DNA of 64,000 bases from Oerskovia jenensis. Its GTDB lineage: Bacteria; Actinomycetota; Actinomycetes; Actinomycetales; Cellulomonadaceae. Below the pieces are notes generated by a model that was not told the DNA's origin, searched no databases, and was given only the letters and a program-made list of their open reading frames with translations. The stretch covers positions 1,054,001-1,118,000 of the forward strand of contig NZ_JAFBBO010000001.1 in NCBI RefSeq assembly GCF_016907235.1. Direction: 5' to 3'. The position numbers and the translations under genes were made by a program. Positions 63,601 to 64,000 of this stretch are shown here, piece after piece; positions within the stretch are counted from its first letter, which is position 1, and each line of letters begins with the position of its first letter.

Positions 63601-63650
63601 TTGACGGGTTCTTGACGGGGGCCGGTCGCGTGTTGACGCAACCCTGACGG
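63601..63650 (-). promoter_or_regulatory. Candidate KdpE-binding direct repeats upstream of kdp
   Basis: On the plus strand TTGACG/CTGACG hexamers begin at 63601, 63612, 63633 and 63644, that is two pairs each with 11-bp spacing, 32 bp apart. Eleven-base direct repeats are the binding pattern of OmpR/PhoB-family regulators such as KdpE. They lie about 150-200 bp before the first kdp gene. The rest of the gap shows no known riboswitch. Confidence 0.55.
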
Positions 63651-63668
63651 CAGGGGGTGAGCGGCGGG

Positions 63669-64000
63669 TCAGTCGGCGTCGAGGCGCTCGCGCAGCTCCT
63701 CGGCCAGGTGCAGGTCGTCGTCGAGGGCCGCGAGGGCGTCCGCGAGCAGGGGCAGCGACTCGGCGCCCGCGAGGAACCGGGCGGCTGCGGCGTCGTCGTG
63801 CAGCTGGAGCGCGAGGTCCGCCCGCAGGACGAGGGCCCGGAAGCGCAGGCGTTCGGACACGGTCCGGGTCCGGACTCCCTCGGCGTCGAAGGCCCGGTCG
63901 AGGATGCGGGCCGCGCCCGTGGGGTCGCCCGCTCCGCGCAGGATGCGCGCGTGCTCGACGGCGCGGGCGATGTCGGACGGGGCGTCGACGGTGCGTCGCG
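63669..64000 (-). CDS. Helical-repeat (TPR-like) protein, C-terminal part
   Basis: The frame enters from the right edge and ends at TGA 63669. The 109 visible residues are Ala/Leu/Arg/Asp-rich paired helices: SDIARAVEHARILRGAGDPT, GAARILDRAFDAEG, RFRALVLRADLALQLHDDAA and AARFLAGAESLPLLADALAA. The A-x-x-L-x-x-A spacing with glycine or proline turns resembles tetratricopeptide-type repeats. An internal GTG at 63860 is not needed because coding continues to the window edge. The function is unknown. Confidence 0.6.
   Translation of the reverse strand, partial: RRTVDAPSDIARAVEHARILRGAGDPTGAARILDRAFDAEGVRTRTVSERLRFRALVLRADLALQLHDDAAAARFLAGAESLPLLADALAALDDDLHLAEELRERLDAD

Overview
The window is chromosomal DNA of a very high-GC (roughly 73 %) Gram-positive actinobacterium, most likely a Micrococcales member of the Cellulomonadaceae/Promicromonosporaceae type. 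Supporting this are G/C at almost every third codon position, frequent GTG starts, an NdgR/LtbR-type IclR regulator divergent from leuCD, a mycothiol-dependent-isomerase-like protein, a non-discriminating-type GltX, and cellobiose-type GH3 glucosidases. I cannot name the species from sequence alone.

Layout. 1-3.2 kb: end of a DrrAB-like ABC exporter, a small secreted or anchored protein, and a MurA-type enolpyruvyl transferase. 3.5-8.2 kb: an adenine-deaminase-type purine deaminase, an MHS-family transporter, a PAS/SpoIIE phosphatase and a luciferase-domain (DUF5519-like) protein. 8.3-14.3 kb: a glucoside locus with a TetR regulator, a canonical GH3 and a circularly permuted, membrane-anchored GH3. 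14.3-16.3 kb: a foreign insert holding a low-GC gene (EndoVII-type HNH domain, coiled coil and four membrane helices), an acetyltransferase remnant and a ribbon-helix-helix/toxin pair. 16.4-26.5 kb: lpdA, DUF808, an LLM-fold oxidoreductase, leuDC/ndgR, a bacterial-PH membrane protein and an NPD-type flavoenzyme. 26.6-27.1 kb: a tRNA-Gln/tRNA-Glu/tRNA-Glu operon. 27.3-40.7 kb: two methyltransferases, YeiH with a divergent LysR, a HAD phosphatase and gltX divergent from a glutaminase-STAS fusion, FAH hydrolase, DUF418 and aldo/keto reductase, a universal stress protein and a crcB/APH deletion scar. 40.7-54.8 kb: AgcS, YdeI-like, DUF3516 helicase, Acg-like nitroreductase, VIT1-like, YbaK, rhodanese, DUF1254, SufE, HxlR/DoxX, a bile-acid-type symporter, SDR and a zf-TFIIB protein. 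54.9-63.5 kb: a complete high-affinity potassium locus, smORF-kdpF-kdpA-kdpB-kdpC-kdpD-kdpE, then the end of a helical-repeat protein.

Two themes recur. First, many start codons sit 6-7 nt after a TANNNT-like -10 box with no Shine-Dalgarno sequence, so leaderless mRNAs are common here. Second, converging or tandem genes are separated by long near-perfect hairpins, several sharing the core CCGACGGCGGAGCGCACCT. The strongest candidate for something undescribed is the low-GC membrane-tethered HNH nuclease gene at about 14.3-15.4 kb.
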